A stretch of 64,000 nt of DNA from Microbacterium sp. (GTDB lineage: Bacteria; Actinomycetota; Actinomycetes; Actinomycetales; Microbacteriaceae), in contig NZ_JAPSLI010000009.1 of assembly GCF_031180975.1 (NCBI RefSeq), positions 1 through 64,000 on the forward strand, given 5' to 3'. Made by a program: the position numbers and the translations under genes. The notes below the pieces were generated by a model. It ran no database searches. It saw only the letters and a program-made list of their open reading frames with translations, and was not told where the DNA came from. Positions 12,271 to 20,909 of this stretch are shown here, piece by piece; the stretch's first letter is position 1; every line of letters begins with the position of its first letter.

Positions 12271-12628
12271 AGGCGGGCTCGGGGTGCGTGTCAAGAGGTT
12301 CTCTGGAGCGCGGGCTGCCGATCCGTGCGGCGAACGCGCGGCCGTGGTGGCGGTGGCGGGAGACTCGGCGGGCGCGGGAGACTCGGCGGGCGCGGCGTCA
12401 CTCGCGCAGCTTCGAGCGCCACAAGCCACGCCGAACGAGGCACGCACGCCCCTACGCAAGCACGCCAACCGACGTCACGTCGACCCCTCTGGCGAAATTG
12501 GTCGGCTTACGTACGATTGCGGGACGTTGTCCGCGAAGACCTCGTGAGCGCCCGGCGCAGCCTGCTGGGACAGCTCATGAACTTCGAAGGTGAGTGCACC
12601 GTGGCGGTGCCGGAGATGGAGAGGGCTG
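12271..12628. other. 358-bp intergenic region between divergent genes
   Basis: No gene is supported. A 17-bp unit around GCGGGAGACTCGGCGG occurs twice in direct tandem near 12356-12392. The last 150 bp must hold the promoter for the Ala-rich protein gene, but no confident -35/-10 pair was found. Confidence 0.5.
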
Positions 12629-13270
12629 ATGAGCATGGAGCAGGAACCGAACCCGCTGACCGCTGAGGAGCTCGCGTCGCAGGGCGCAACGGCGTTGCCC
12701 GACAAGGAAGTGGCATCCATCCTCGATCTGAACGCGGATCTGGACCTGGGCATCGACGCGGCAGCGCCGATCGATCTCGCCGTCGCGGCCAACGCGAACG
12801 CGGCAGCCCCGATCGACGCCGCAGCTTCGGCGAACATCCTCTCGGCCGGGTCCGAAGCCCAGGCACTGGCGGACCAGGGCGTCATCATCGACCAGGGCAT
12901 CACCGCGGACGCGACGGCCGAGTCGAACCAGAGCAGCACCATCGACCAGGGCACCGACACTACCGAGACCGAAGCGGCCCCGACGAGCGGGACGGAGGGA
13001 ACCGTGCCAGACGCGACATCCGCCCTGGACGGTGACCTGTTGAACGTGAACGTCGATCTCGCTGCTGACGCCGACATCAGCGCCCCGATCAACGGTGCGG
13101 TCGCGGCCAACGCGAATGTCGCAGCCCCGATCGACGCCGCTGTCGCCGCGAACGTCGGCTCGATCGACAGCGACGCGTTCGCCGTCGCCCAGCAGGATGC
13201 CATCATCAACCAGCAGATCGACGGGGAAGCCACCGCCACCGCGGACCAGGAATCCGACATCGATCAGTAG
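12629..13270 (+). CDS. Ala/Asp-rich duplicated protein, probable partner or substrate of the adjacent M50 peptidase
   Basis: A 213-residue acidic protein with no Cys, no signal peptide and no membrane segment. After a short head (EQEPNPLTAEELASQG) it contains two copies of a unit of about 78 residues. Each copy has APID/APIN followed by AVAANAN, then API-DAA, then a Gln/Asp-rich stretch ending in IDQ. I do not recognise an enzyme fold. ATG at 12629 follows a GGAGAGGG site; a second in-frame ATG is two codons on. It lies 7 bp before a membrane-embedded M50-type metallopeptidase with a PqqD-like head, so co-expression is certain. A role as a peptidase substrate or peptide precursor is inference. 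Confidence 0.75.
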   Translation: MSMEQEPNPLTAEELASQGATALPDKEVASILDLNADLDLGIDAAAPIDLAVAANANAAAPIDAAASANILSAGSEAQALADQGVIIDQGITADATAESNQSSTIDQGTDTTETEAAPTSGTEGTVPDATSALDGDLLNVNVDLAADADISAPINGAVAANANVAAPIDAAVAANVGSIDSDAFAVAQQDAIINQQIDGEATATADQESDIDQ

Positions 13271-13277
13271 GGCACGC

Positions 13278-15632
13278 ATGTCCGCTATTTCTGGTGGGCC
13301 GTCCCCCGCGGGCGGCCCACCGTCATCCTCACCTGCCGGCGATCCGGACACGTCCTGGGTTCCGGTCCGCGCTGCCGGGGTCGAGCTGATCGGCCAGGCC
13401 CAGGGCTCCGGTTACCGCGAACCCCCTTCACTGGTGCGCCGCGCGGACGGCCAGGTGCTCCAGCTCACCCGGCTGCTGTATCAGGTGCTCCAAGCCGTGG
13501 ACGGGCAGCGCAACCTCGACGAGGTCGCGGCGAGCGTGAGCACGGCATCCGGCCGGCTGGTCAGTGCCGACAACGTGCGGACTCTGATCGATTCGCAGTT
13601 GCTGCCCCTGGGGCTTCTGCGACTCGCCGATGGTTCCGAACCTGAGGTCAAGAAGGCGAACCCGCTGCTGGGGATGCGTTTCCGGTACGTCGTGAGCGAT
13701 CCCGAACGGACGCGAAAGATCACCTCCCCGTTCGCCCGCCTGTTCCACCCGGCGATCGTCGCCGCAGTCGTCGTGGCGTTCCTCGCGGTCTGCTGGTGGG
13801 TCCTCATGGTCAAGGGCTTGGGCTCGGCGACCCACGACGCGTTCGAGACCCCGGGCCTGCTGCTGCTGATCTTGGCGGTCACCATCCTCTCGGCCGGCTT
13901 CCACGAGTTCGGCCATGCCGCCGCAGCCCGCCGCGGCGGCGCGACCCCCGGGGCGATGGGCGCCGGTATGTATCTGATCTGGCCCGCCTTCTACACCGAT
14001 GTCACCGACTCCTACCGCCTCGGCCGTGCCGGACGGATCCGCACGGACCTGGGCGGGTTGTACTTCAACGCCATCGTCGCCGTCGCCATCGCCGTCATCT
14101 GGTGGGCGACCGGCTACGACGCGCTGCTGCTCGTCGTCGTCACCCAGATCCTTCAGATGGTCCGCCAACTGCTGCCCCTGGTTCGCTTCGACGGCTATCA
14201 CATCCTCGCCGACGTCACCGGCGTTCCGGACCTGTTCCAGCAGATCAAACCCACCCTCCTCGGCCTGCTGCCATGGCGCTGGGGCGCCCCGGAGAACCGC
14301 GGGTTGAAACCCTGGGCAAGGGCCGTGGTCGGCATCTGGGTGCTGGTCACTGTTCCGCTGCTGCTGTTCAGCGTGGTCATGATGGTCCTGTCCGTTCCCC
14401 GACTGCTGGGCACGGCATGGCACAGCATCCAGAACCAGCAGGCGGTCCTCGCGCACTCCCTCTCGGACGGCGACGTGCTGGACGCAGCAGTCCGCGTTGT
14501 GGCGATCCTCGTCGTGGCGGTCTGCGTCCTGGGCATCGCGTTCCTCCTGCTGCGGCTGATCCACCAGTTCGCTGCCGGGGTCTATCGCAGGACCCGCGGC
14601 CGCCCCGCCCAGCGAGCCACCGCCCTCGTCGTGACCGGCGCGGTTCTCGCCAGCCTGGTCTGGGCCTGGTGGCCCAGCGCCCACACCTACCGCCCGGTCC
14701 AGTCCTATGAACGCGGCACCCTTCTGGACGCCACGTCGTCATTGATCCCGGCGGGGAACACCGACCTGGCGGAAGGCCGGCAGGGACGCATCACAACCGT
14801 CCTGCCCTCCGGCGCCGCCCTGTCGACGCGGGACGAACCGCAACTGGCGATGCTCCTCGTTCCGAACCAGGAGAGCCAGAACGCTGCGACCGGAACCACC
14901 TCCCCAGCGCCCACCTGGGTCTTTCCATTCGAAAAACCATCAGCCCCCGAAGAGGACGGCAATCAGGCCCTCGCGGTCAACACCGAAGACGGCAGCGTCG
15001 TCTACGACGTCGCATTCGCCCTGGTGTGGGCAGAAGAGGGACCCGTCGACACGACCAATGAGGCTTACGCATTCGCCAACTGCACCGGCTGCACCGCGGT
15101 CGCCGTCGGGTTCCAGGTCGTCCTGATCGTCGGACAGGTCAACGTCATCGTCCCCGAGAACCTTTCCGCTGCCGTCACCTACGACTGCGTGCAGTGCCTC
15201 ACCTACGCCCTGGCCAGCCAGCTCGTCCTGACCCTGGACGGCCCTCTCAGCGACGAAGGCATGGCAGAACTCTCCGCTCTCTGGGCCGAGATCGCCGAGT
15301 TCAGCCACACCCTGCAAGACATCAGCTTCTCCGAGATTCAAGACCGGCTCACCGTCTACAAACAACAGATCATGGACCTCATCGCCGAAGATTCCAGCGC
15401 AACCACCGGCGCCTCGACACCGGCCACCCCGTCCCCCGGTGAAAGCACTGCGCCCGCCTCCCCCGCACCGGATGCGACGGAGCCGGGGGCCACGCAACCG
15501 GATCCAGACGGCACACCGGCCCCAGTGGCACCGGCCCCGACAGCGTCCCCGGACACTTCCACACCCGCACCCTCCCCCACTCCGGCAGCACCGACGCCCA
15601 CGCCCACGCCTTCCGCCCCAGCAGCTCCCTGA
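13278..15632 (+). CDS. PqqD-like / M50-family membrane zinc metallopeptidase (putative peptide zinc metalloprotease)
   Basis: A 784-residue membrane protein. Residues 40-115 resemble a PqqD-type winged helix (LTRLLYQVLQAVDGQRNLDE), which in peptide-modification systems binds precursor leaders. Membrane helices follow, with the zinc motif HEFGH at 209-213 and the third-ligand motif RFDGYHIL at 303-310, both typical of M50 intramembrane peptidases of the YydH type. After further helices is an external domain with two paired-cysteine motifs (C602-x2-C605, C637-x2-C640) and a long Pro/Thr/Ala-rich tail. It starts 7 bp after the Ala-rich repeat protein. By inference it cleaves or exports that partner or a derived peptide. 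Confidence 0.85.
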   Translation: MSAISGGPSPAGGPPSSSPAGDPDTSWVPVRAAGVELIGQAQGSGYREPPSLVRRADGQVLQLTRLLYQVLQAVDGQRNLDEVAASVSTASGRLVSADNVRTLIDSQLLPLGLLRLADGSEPEVKKANPLLGMRFRYVVSDPERTRKITSPFARLFHPAIVAAVVVAFLAVCWWVLMVKGLGSATHDAFETPGLLLLILAVTILSAGFHEFGHAAAARRGGATPGAMGAGMYLIWPAFYTDVTDSYRLGRAGRIRTDLGGLYFNAIVAVAIAVIWWATGYDALLLVVVTQILQMVRQLLPLVRFDGYHILADVTGVPDLFQQIKPTLLGLLPWRWGAPENRGLKPWARAVVGIWVLVTVPLLLFSVVMMVLSVPRLLGTAWHSIQNQQAVLAHSLSDGDVLDAAVRVVAILVVAVCVLGIAFLLLRLIHQFAAGVYRRTRGRPAQRATALVVTGAVLASLVWAWWPSAHTYRPVQSYERGTLLDATSSLIPAGNTDLAEGRQGRITTVLPSGAALSTRDEPQLAMLLVPNQESQNAATGTTSPAPTWVFPFEKPSAPEEDGNQALAVNTEDGSVVYDVAFALVWAEEGPVDTTNEAYAFANCTGCTAVAVGFQVVLIVGQVNVIVPENLSAAVTYDCVQCLTYALASQLVLTLDGPLSDEGMAELSALWAEIAEFSHTLQDISFSEIQDRLTVYKQQIMDLIAEDSSATTGASTPATPSPGESTAPASPAPDATEPGATQPDPDGTPAPVAPAPTASPDTSTPAPSPTPAAPTPTPTPSAPAAP

Positions 15633-15642
15633 CGCCGCCACT

Positions 15643-15729
15643 GTGGGAAATCCCGGACGATGCGGATCGCCCGCGGCGTGTCGCGGTCCGACATGCCGAG
15701 CGGATGCCGGATGGTCCGGGATTCCCCAC
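15643..15729. repeat. 87-bp nested palindromic repeat, copy A
   Basis: GTGGGAAATCCCGGAC (15643-15658) pairs with GTCCGGGATTCCCCAC (15714-15729) with one mismatch. The inner arms CGGCGTGTCG and CGACATGCCG also pair. The same 87-bp structure recurs at 19471-19557 with compensating changes. It sits just after the M50 peptidase gene and could double as a transcription stop. Confidence 0.85.
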
Positions 15730-15760
15730 GCCGGACCCAGGACCTCGGGGCGATGCCCGA

Positions 15761-16234
15761 TCAGTCCTCCGGCACCTGCCGCGCTACCCGGGCTGGCGAA
15801 CCGACGACGATGGCGCCGGCGGGCACGTCCTTCGTGACGACGGATGCCGCACCGATCACGGCGTCGTCGCCGATCGTCACGCCGGGAAGGATGGTCGCGT
15901 TCGCGCCGACCCAGACGTTGCTGCGGATGACGACGGGAGCCGGATGCATGTCGGCGCGGCGCCGGGGAGACAGATCGTGGTTGAGCGTGGCGATGACGAC
16001 GTTGTGACCGATGAGGGACCCGTCGCCGATCGTGATGCCGCCGTGGTCCTGAAAGCGGCAGCCCGAGTTGATGAAGACGCGCTTTCCGAGCGTGATGTTC
16101 TTGCCGAAGTCGGCGGTGAACGGCGGGAACAGCGTCACCGATTCATCCACCGCTCACCCGGTCAGTTCGGAGAGCAGTTCGCGTACGCGCTCGGCCGACT
16201 GGTACGACCCGTTGAGCTCACCGGCGATGCGCAC
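15761..16234 (-). pseudogene. left-handed beta-helix acetyltransferase, broken by a stop codon and 5' truncation
   Basis: The intact portion from GTG 16150 reads as hexapeptide repeats of a sugar/maltose O-acetyltransferase-like enzyme (FINSGCRFQDHGGITIGDG, IGHNVVIATLNHD, GVTIGDDAVIGAASVVTKDV). The His of the active site is present. Upstream in the same frame, VRIAGELNGSYQSAERV and ELLSELTG match the usual N-terminal region of this family, but a TGA at 16156-16154 follows. The normal first 20-30 residues are not found before the MFS gene. A 129-residue product from GTG 16150 is possible, but it would lack the acceptor-binding N-terminus. I call it decayed; homology is recognised by motif only. 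Confidence 0.7.
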
Positions 16235-16322
16235 CGGGGCGTTCGGCTGACGATAGCATCCGACCTCACGCAGTGGGCGGGGCAGCGGTTCCGCATCCGC
16301 CGCCCCGCCGTTGGGAGAGGTC

Positions 16323-17714
16323 TCAGACCGTGGGGATCGGCCGGGTGCCGACCTCTCGCTGCTCGTCGACCAGGTCGGTGCGCGTCGTCTCGGCGCTGAG
16401 CAGCAGCCCGACGAGCGACAGCACGCCGACGAGGATCAGGAAGAGGGCCGGCGAGCTCGGGTTGCCGGTCTGGGCGATCAGCCACGTCCCGATGAAGGGC
16501 GCGACACCGCCGAACAGCATCGCCCCGACGTTGAAGGGCAGCGCGAAGCCGAGGTACCGCGAGCGCGTGCCGAACATCTCGGTGAAGTACGACGGGAAGA
16601 CGGCGTCGTTCATCGCGAAGAACACCAGCGAGACGATGAGCACGGCGGATGCGAGCAGCACGCCCCCGAGCGAGAAGAGCGACATGATCGGGTACGCGAG
16701 CACGATGAAGAACAGGCTCGAGATCATCAGCGTGCGCTTTCGTCCGATCCGGTCAGAGAAGTGCGCCGCGATCGGGATCAGCCCGAGGTACACGACCAGG
16801 CCGATCGTGACCACGAGGTTCGCGCTGCCCTCGTCCATGCCGGCCTCCTCGATGAGGAACGTCGGGATGTAGCTCAGCAGCAGGTAGTAGGCGCCGGCGT
16901 TCAGGGACATGACCAGCAGCACCTTGATCATCGAGGGGAGGCTGCGCACCGCCTCGGCCCAGCGCCCGCCCGGCGCGGTGCGGCTGCCGAGCGGGTTCCG
17001 GCGCTCCTCGGCCTCGCGCTCCTGCAGCCGGCGGAACTGCGGGGTGTCCTCGAGCCGCGACCGCAGCCACAGCCCGAGCACACCCAGCGGTCCGGCGACC
17101 AGGAAGGGGATGCGCCATCCCCACTCCTGCATGAACTCCGGACTCATCGTCGAGTAGAAGACCGTCGCCATGAGGGATGCCAGCAGGAACCCGGCCGCGG
17201 CGGCCATCGGCACCACACTGGTGAGCAGCCCGCGCCGATGCGCGGGCGCATACTCGGCGATGAACGTTCCGGCGCCGGCGTACTCGCCAGACGCCGAGAA
17301 GCTCTGCGCGATCCGCAGCACGAGCAGCAGAATCGGCGCGGCCACCCCGATCACCGCGTACCCCGGAATGAAGCCGATCAGGAACGTCGCGCCCGACATG
17401 ATGAGGATGGTCGTGGCGAGCACCGTCTTCCGGCCGAGGCGGTCGCCGAGCGATCCCCAGATCAGCGCGCCGAGCGGGCGCACCAGGAAGGAGAGCGCGA
17501 ACACTGCGAACGTGCTGAGCAGTGCGACGGTGCGGTCCTCGTTCGCCGGGAAGAACACGACGGCGATGGTCGTGGCGAGGTAGCTGTAGCTCGCGTAGTC
17601 GAAGTACTCGAGCAGCGTGCCGAGCCCTCCGGCGATGAGCACGCGCCGCAAGACGGACGCGTTCTCGGGGTCGACGGCGGCATCGGGTCTGCTGGTCGCG
17701 GGTGAGTAGGCCAT
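16323..17714 (-). CDS. MFS transporter, metabolite:H+ symporter (MHS) type
   Basis: A 463-residue, 12-helix transporter. The loop GSLGDRLGRKTVL after helix 2 and its counterpart SDRIGRKRTLM after helix 8 are the MFS signature. FDYASYSYLATTIAVVFF at the first helix and the ASGEYAGAGTFIAEYAP motif are typical of the MHS subfamily (ProP, KgtP, shikimate and citrate permeases), which import organic acids or compatible solutes with protons. The ATG at 17714 has a GAGGAG site. It lies 124 bp downstream of a PucR-type regulator on the same strand, which may control it. The substrate is not determined. Confidence 0.92.
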   Translation of the reverse strand: MAYSPATSRPDAAVDPENASVLRRVLIAGGLGTLLEYFDYASYSYLATTIAVVFFPANEDRTVALLSTFAVFALSFLVRPLGALIWGSLGDRLGRKTVLATTILIMSGATFLIGFIPGYAVIGVAAPILLLVLRIAQSFSASGEYAGAGTFIAEYAPAHRRGLLTSVVPMAAAAGFLLASLMATVFYSTMSPEFMQEWGWRIPFLVAGPLGVLGLWLRSRLEDTPQFRRLQEREAEERRNPLGSRTAPGGRWAEAVRSLPSMIKVLLVMSLNAGAYYLLLSYIPTFLIEEAGMDEGSANLVVTIGLVVYLGLIPIAAHFSDRIGRKRTLMISSLFFIVLAYPIMSLFSLGGVLLASAVLIVSLVFFAMNDAVFPSYFTEMFGTRSRYLGFALPFNVGAMLFGGVAPFIGTWLIAQTGNPSSPALFLILVGVLSLVGLLLSAETTRTDLVDEQREVGTRPIPTV

Positions 17715-17838
17715 GGGGTGCTCCTCGTCGAGTCGGGTATGGCGCTGGAGACTTTCGCTGCGCCGATCGTCGCACCGCACGGCCGCACGGGGAATCGCCG
17801 TCTCGGCCATCCTGTGCAATCCCGTTTGTACGCGACGG

Positions 17839-19002
17839 CTAGTTCTCGGGCTGCTCGAGACCGCGTGCCTTGAGCGCGAGCCACAGCTCGGTCTGGGTGT
17901 CGATGCTGTCCAGATCGTGGCCTGTCAGCTGCGCCGCGCGCTGGATGCGGTTGCGCACGGTGTGCCGGTGCACCTTCATCCGATCGGCGGTCGCCTCGAT
18001 CGAGCGGTGCTCGATCAGCCAGACGTGCAGTGTCGCGAGCAGCGCATCGCCGCCTCTGGCGCGTTCGAGCACGCCCAGGGTGGCGTCCGCGAACGCCTCC
18101 CGGTACTCCGGCGACGCGACCTGCAGCAGGAAGTCGTGCGCTCCCCCATCGCGGTACTCGATCGCACCGCCCACGCGCCGGCTGGCCTCGAGCGCGAGGC
18201 GGGCCTGGCGCATGGAACGGCTCGCGTGGTGCGGAGCGAGCGATGTCCCCACCCCGATCGGTACCGTGAGCCCGTATTCGACGAGCGTCTTCACCGGATC
18301 CACTGCGACGAGACACTCGACGACCCGGCCGCGATGCCGCACGAGCTGCGCCGAGAACAGCGCCGCGAGGTCGTCCACCAGCACCTCTGCGTGGGTCTCG
18401 TCGCGCGCCTCGATGACCAGGCCGCGCAGTGCGAGCGCGTCGATGCCGAGGCTGCGCAGCAGGGCCTTCGCGCCGCCCTCCTCCGTCAGGCCCAGCAGTC
18501 GCCCGAGCTGCCGGTCTCGACGCCGGCGTTCCGGCTCGTCCATCAGCCAGTGTCGCTCGTACTCGAGCGCGAGCAGCGAGCGCAAGGCGGGCGCCGCCAG
18601 TTCGGCGGTAGCGTCGCCGGTGGACAGACGGGCGAGGTAGCCGCGGACGGTGGCGTTGCCGGCGAACGGCGTCAGCTCGACCGCCCCCTCCGGCTGCACG
18701 GTCCCGGCGGGCAGCCGGAGCACCTCCCCGAGCCGGGGCGCGCGGTCATCGAGTGCGTCCTTGACCCGGCCCAGGTCGCCGGCCGGGAACTCGGCCCGAG
18801 CGAGGGGCCGGCCGAGCCGGTCGAACACGGCGACGGGCTCGCCGGTCTGCCGGTGCCAGCCGCGCAGCAGCCGGTCGACGCCCTTCCCGCGCGCGAGGAT
18901 GGCCGTCAGGTCGACCTGAAGGGCGAGCGCGCGCTGCTCGGGCGAGGCCGGACGAGCGTCCTCGCCGTCGGCGGCGGACGGACGGGATGTCCTCGGCGAC
19001 AT
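17839..19002 (-). CDS. PucR-family (CdaR-like) transcriptional regulator
   Basis: A 387-residue protein. The N-terminal and middle regions form a ligand-sensing part (about residues 20-280). The C-terminus carries the helix-turn-helix of the PucR family (LIEHRSIEATADRMKVHRHT, then VRNRIQRAAQLTG) at about 325-375. Known members control purine catabolism, sugar diacid use and amino-acid use. The ATG at 19002 has a GGAGG site. It diverges from a PpnP-like nucleoside phosphorylase gene and precedes an MFS transporter, with a nucleoside hydrolase nearby. A purine or nucleoside signal is therefore plausible but not shown. Confidence 0.88.
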   Translation of the reverse strand: MSPRTSRPSAADGEDARPASPEQRALALQVDLTAILARGKGVDRLLRGWHRQTGEPVAVFDRLGRPLARAEFPAGDLGRVKDALDDRAPRLGEVLRLPAGTVQPEGAVELTPFAGNATVRGYLARLSTGDATAELAAPALRSLLALEYERHWLMDEPERRRRDRQLGRLLGLTEEGGAKALLRSLGIDALALRGLVIEARDETHAEVLVDDLAALFSAQLVRHRGRVVECLVAVDPVKTLVEYGLTVPIGVGTSLAPHHASRSMRQARLALEASRRVGGAIEYRDGGAHDFLLQVASPEYREAFADATLGVLERARGGDALLATLHVWLIEHRSIEATADRMKVHRHTVRNRIQRAAQLTGHDLDSIDTQTELWLALKARGLEQPEN

Positions 19003-19146
19003 GGTGCCTCCGGGTCGGGTGGACGCCGCGGCGTCATTGGGGTCGCTCGATTGTACGCGGCGGAGATTGTCGATCGCACGCACCGTTCCTAGCGTGTGTC
19101 CGTGACGTGCGCAGACACGTCCGTTTCGACGCAAGGGAGTCACCGC

Positions 19147-19461
19147 ATGATCGGCCAGAACGAGTACTACCAGGGCAGGGTGCGCAGCCTCGAGTTCCAG
19201 AACCGGCAGGGCAACTTCACCGTCGGCGTCATGGAGCCCGGCGAATGGACCTTCGAGGCGCCGGTCAAGGAGTGGATGCTGCTGGTCCGCGGCAGCTGGG
19301 ACGTACAGCAGCCGGCGGGCCAGGGCGAATGGAAGACGTACAGCGAGGGCGAACAGTTCGAGGTGCCTGGCGGCACCGACTTCACGGTGCGCGTGACCGA
19401 CACCGTCGCCTACCTGTGCCCCTATACCGGCGAGTTCCTGGGCTGGAAGGACTCCGAGTAA
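19147..19461 (+). CDS. ppnP: pyrimidine/purine nucleoside phosphorylase PpnP-like (DUF1255)
   Basis: A 104-residue cupin-fold protein. Its pattern, with NFTVGVMEPGEWTFEAPVKEW followed by FEVPGGTDFTVRVTDTVAYL, matches the PpnP/YaiE family. That family splits various nucleosides with phosphate to base and ribose-1-phosphate. It is about ten residues longer than the E. coli protein. The ATG at 19147 has an AGGGAG site. It diverges from a PucR regulator and is followed, beyond a palindromic repeat, by a convergent nucleoside hydrolase, which strengthens a nucleoside-salvage role. Confidence 0.85.
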   Translation: MIGQNEYYQGRVRSLEFQNRQGNFTVGVMEPGEWTFEAPVKEWMLLVRGSWDVQQPAGQGEWKTYSEGEQFEVPGGTDFTVRVTDTVAYLCPYTGEFLGWKDSE

Positions 19462-19470
19462 TCGGCACCC

Positions 19471-19557
19471 GTGGGGAATCCCGGACGACCCGTACCGCCC
19501 GCGGCGTGTCGCGGTTCGACACGCCGAGCGGATGCCGGATGGTCCGGGATTCCCTAC
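19471..19557. repeat. 87-bp nested palindromic repeat, copy B
   Basis: GTGGGGAATCCCGGAC (19471-19486) pairs with GTCCGGGATTCCCTAC (19542-19557). CGGCGTGTCG and CGACACGCCG pair perfectly inside. It is the second copy of the element at 15643-15729 and sits between the 3' ends of ppnP and the nucleoside hydrolase gene, where it could stop transcription from both sides. Confidence 0.85.
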
Positions 19558-19612
19558 GCCGGGCCGGTGCGGCCCGGCCCCGAAGCGCGCGCCGCGCCCG
19601 GCCCCGGAGACC

Positions 19613-20584
19613 TCAGAGCCCGGCGGTCAGCCGCGCGACGGCATCCACGATCTGGTCCGCGAAGCGGTCCCAGTCCAGGGTCAGGGCGACGTTGGCGCGG
19701 AAGTCGGTCTGCCGCTCGGCGGAGCCGTTGGAGTGGTGCATCCCGGGCACATCCTGGAAGTTCACCACCGTGGCGCCCTTGGTCCACTCCCCGTGCAGCT
19801 CGACGCGCACATCGGCCTTCGCGGTGGTGAACACCGCCGGGTCGATGAGGGCCGCGACGCAGCACGCGTCGTGCACGGGAGGCGAGTCGAACTCGTACTG
19901 CCGACGGTAGGCGTCGCCGACGAAGCCCCACACCCCGAGCACGAACTCACTGACCGGGCCGCCGATCGCGCGCACCCGGTCCTGCAGCTCGGGCGTCGCC
20001 AACGCCTGGTGCGTGAGGTCGAGCCCGACCATCGTCACGTCCCAGTCCGCGCGGAACACGACGTCCGCCGCCTCCGGGTCGACGGCGATGTTGAACTCGG
20101 CGTGGGGGGTGACGTTGCCGCGGGTGTGCGCGCCGCCCATCAGTACGACCGAGCGCACCCGTTCGACGATGCGCGGCTCCTTCCGCATCGCCAGCGCGAT
20201 GTTGGTCAGCGGCCCGACCGGCACCAGGTTCACGGTGTTCGGCTCGTGCGCCATCACCGTGTCGATGATGAAGTCCACCGCGTGCCGCGGGTCGAGCGCG
20301 AACTGCGGCTCGGGCAGCACCGGCCCGTCGAGTCCGGTGTCGCCGTGGATGTCCTCCGCCACCATCTGCGGCGCGACGAGCGGACGGTCGGCCCCCTTCG
20401 CGACCGGGACGCGGATGCCGGCGGCTGCGCAAACCGACAGCGCGTTGCGCGTGACCTTCTCGAGCGTCTGATTGCCGGCGACCGTGGTGATGCCGAGCAG
20501 CTCGATCGCCGGGTTGCCGGCGGCGAGCATGATCGCGATCGCGTCGTCGTGTCCGGGATCGCAGTCCAGGATGACCTTCTGCAT
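19613..20584 (-). CDS. inosine-uridine-preferring type nucleoside hydrolase
   Basis: A 323-residue enzyme that hydrolyses the N-glycosidic bond of ribonucleosides to base and ribose. The calcium/ribose-binding signature DCDPGHDDA is at residues 7-15 (Asp 7, 9, 13 and 14). MGGAHTRGNVTPHAEFNIAVDPEAA carries the conserved Asn/Glu ribose contacts, and the late SPPVHDACCV contains the His-Asp pair. The length is normal for the IUNH family. The ATG at 20584 follows a GGAGGT site at ideal distance; an ATG six codons upstream is less likely. With ppnP and the PucR regulator it forms a nucleoside-use neighbourhood. Confidence 0.93.
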   Translation of the reverse strand: MQKVILDCDPGHDDAIAIMLAAGNPAIELLGITTVAGNQTLEKVTRNALSVCAAAGIRVPVAKGADRPLVAPQMVAEDIHGDTGLDGPVLPEPQFALDPRHAVDFIIDTVMAHEPNTVNLVPVGPLTNIALAMRKEPRIVERVRSVVLMGGAHTRGNVTPHAEFNIAVDPEAADVVFRADWDVTMVGLDLTHQALATPELQDRVRAIGGPVSEFVLGVWGFVGDAYRRQYEFDSPPVHDACCVAALIDPAVFTTAKADVRVELHGEWTKGATVVNFQDVPGMHHSNGSAERQTDFRANVALTLDWDRFADQIVDAVARLTAGL

Positions 20585-20909
20585 GGTGACCTCCGCGTCC
20601 ATCCTGGCAGGCACGGCCCCGGCATCCCGTCCCTTCGCTCGGAGATGTGCGCTTCGTTCGGACCGGCATCCGGCATCCGCTCCGAGGCAAGCGCACAAAT
20701 CCGCGCGAGCGAACCGGCCAAACCGACCAAACGCAGCCACCAACCCCGAGCGAACAGTTCACCTCCCCGTGCCCCGCTGTTCAACCACGCGGCCTATCTT
20801 GGTTGCGGCCGCGCGACCGCGACGAGACACACAAGCTTTCTTTGTGCGTTGGCCACAAACCGCAGGGTAGTGTCGATTCGACACCCCTCGAAGGCGAGAA
20901 AGGAACACC
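20585..20909 (+). promoter_or_regulatory. divergent intergenic region with a 15-bp palindrome before the ABC operon
   Basis: GTGTCGA-T-TCGACAC at 20870-20884 is a perfect 15-bp inverted repeat, 25 bp upstream of the ABC substrate-binding protein start. A second weaker repeat, CACAA...TTTGTG, lies at 20830-20846. The LacI regulator encoded at the end of the same operon is the natural candidate to bind the palindrome. No confident -10/-35 was assigned. Confidence 0.55.

Noticed and set aside
12475-13351. Minus-strand frames opposite the Ala-rich protein gene
   Set aside because: The plus-strand gene has a ribosome site, internal duplication and a tight link to the next gene. The minus frames are low-complexity Ser/Ala or Arg/Gly products.
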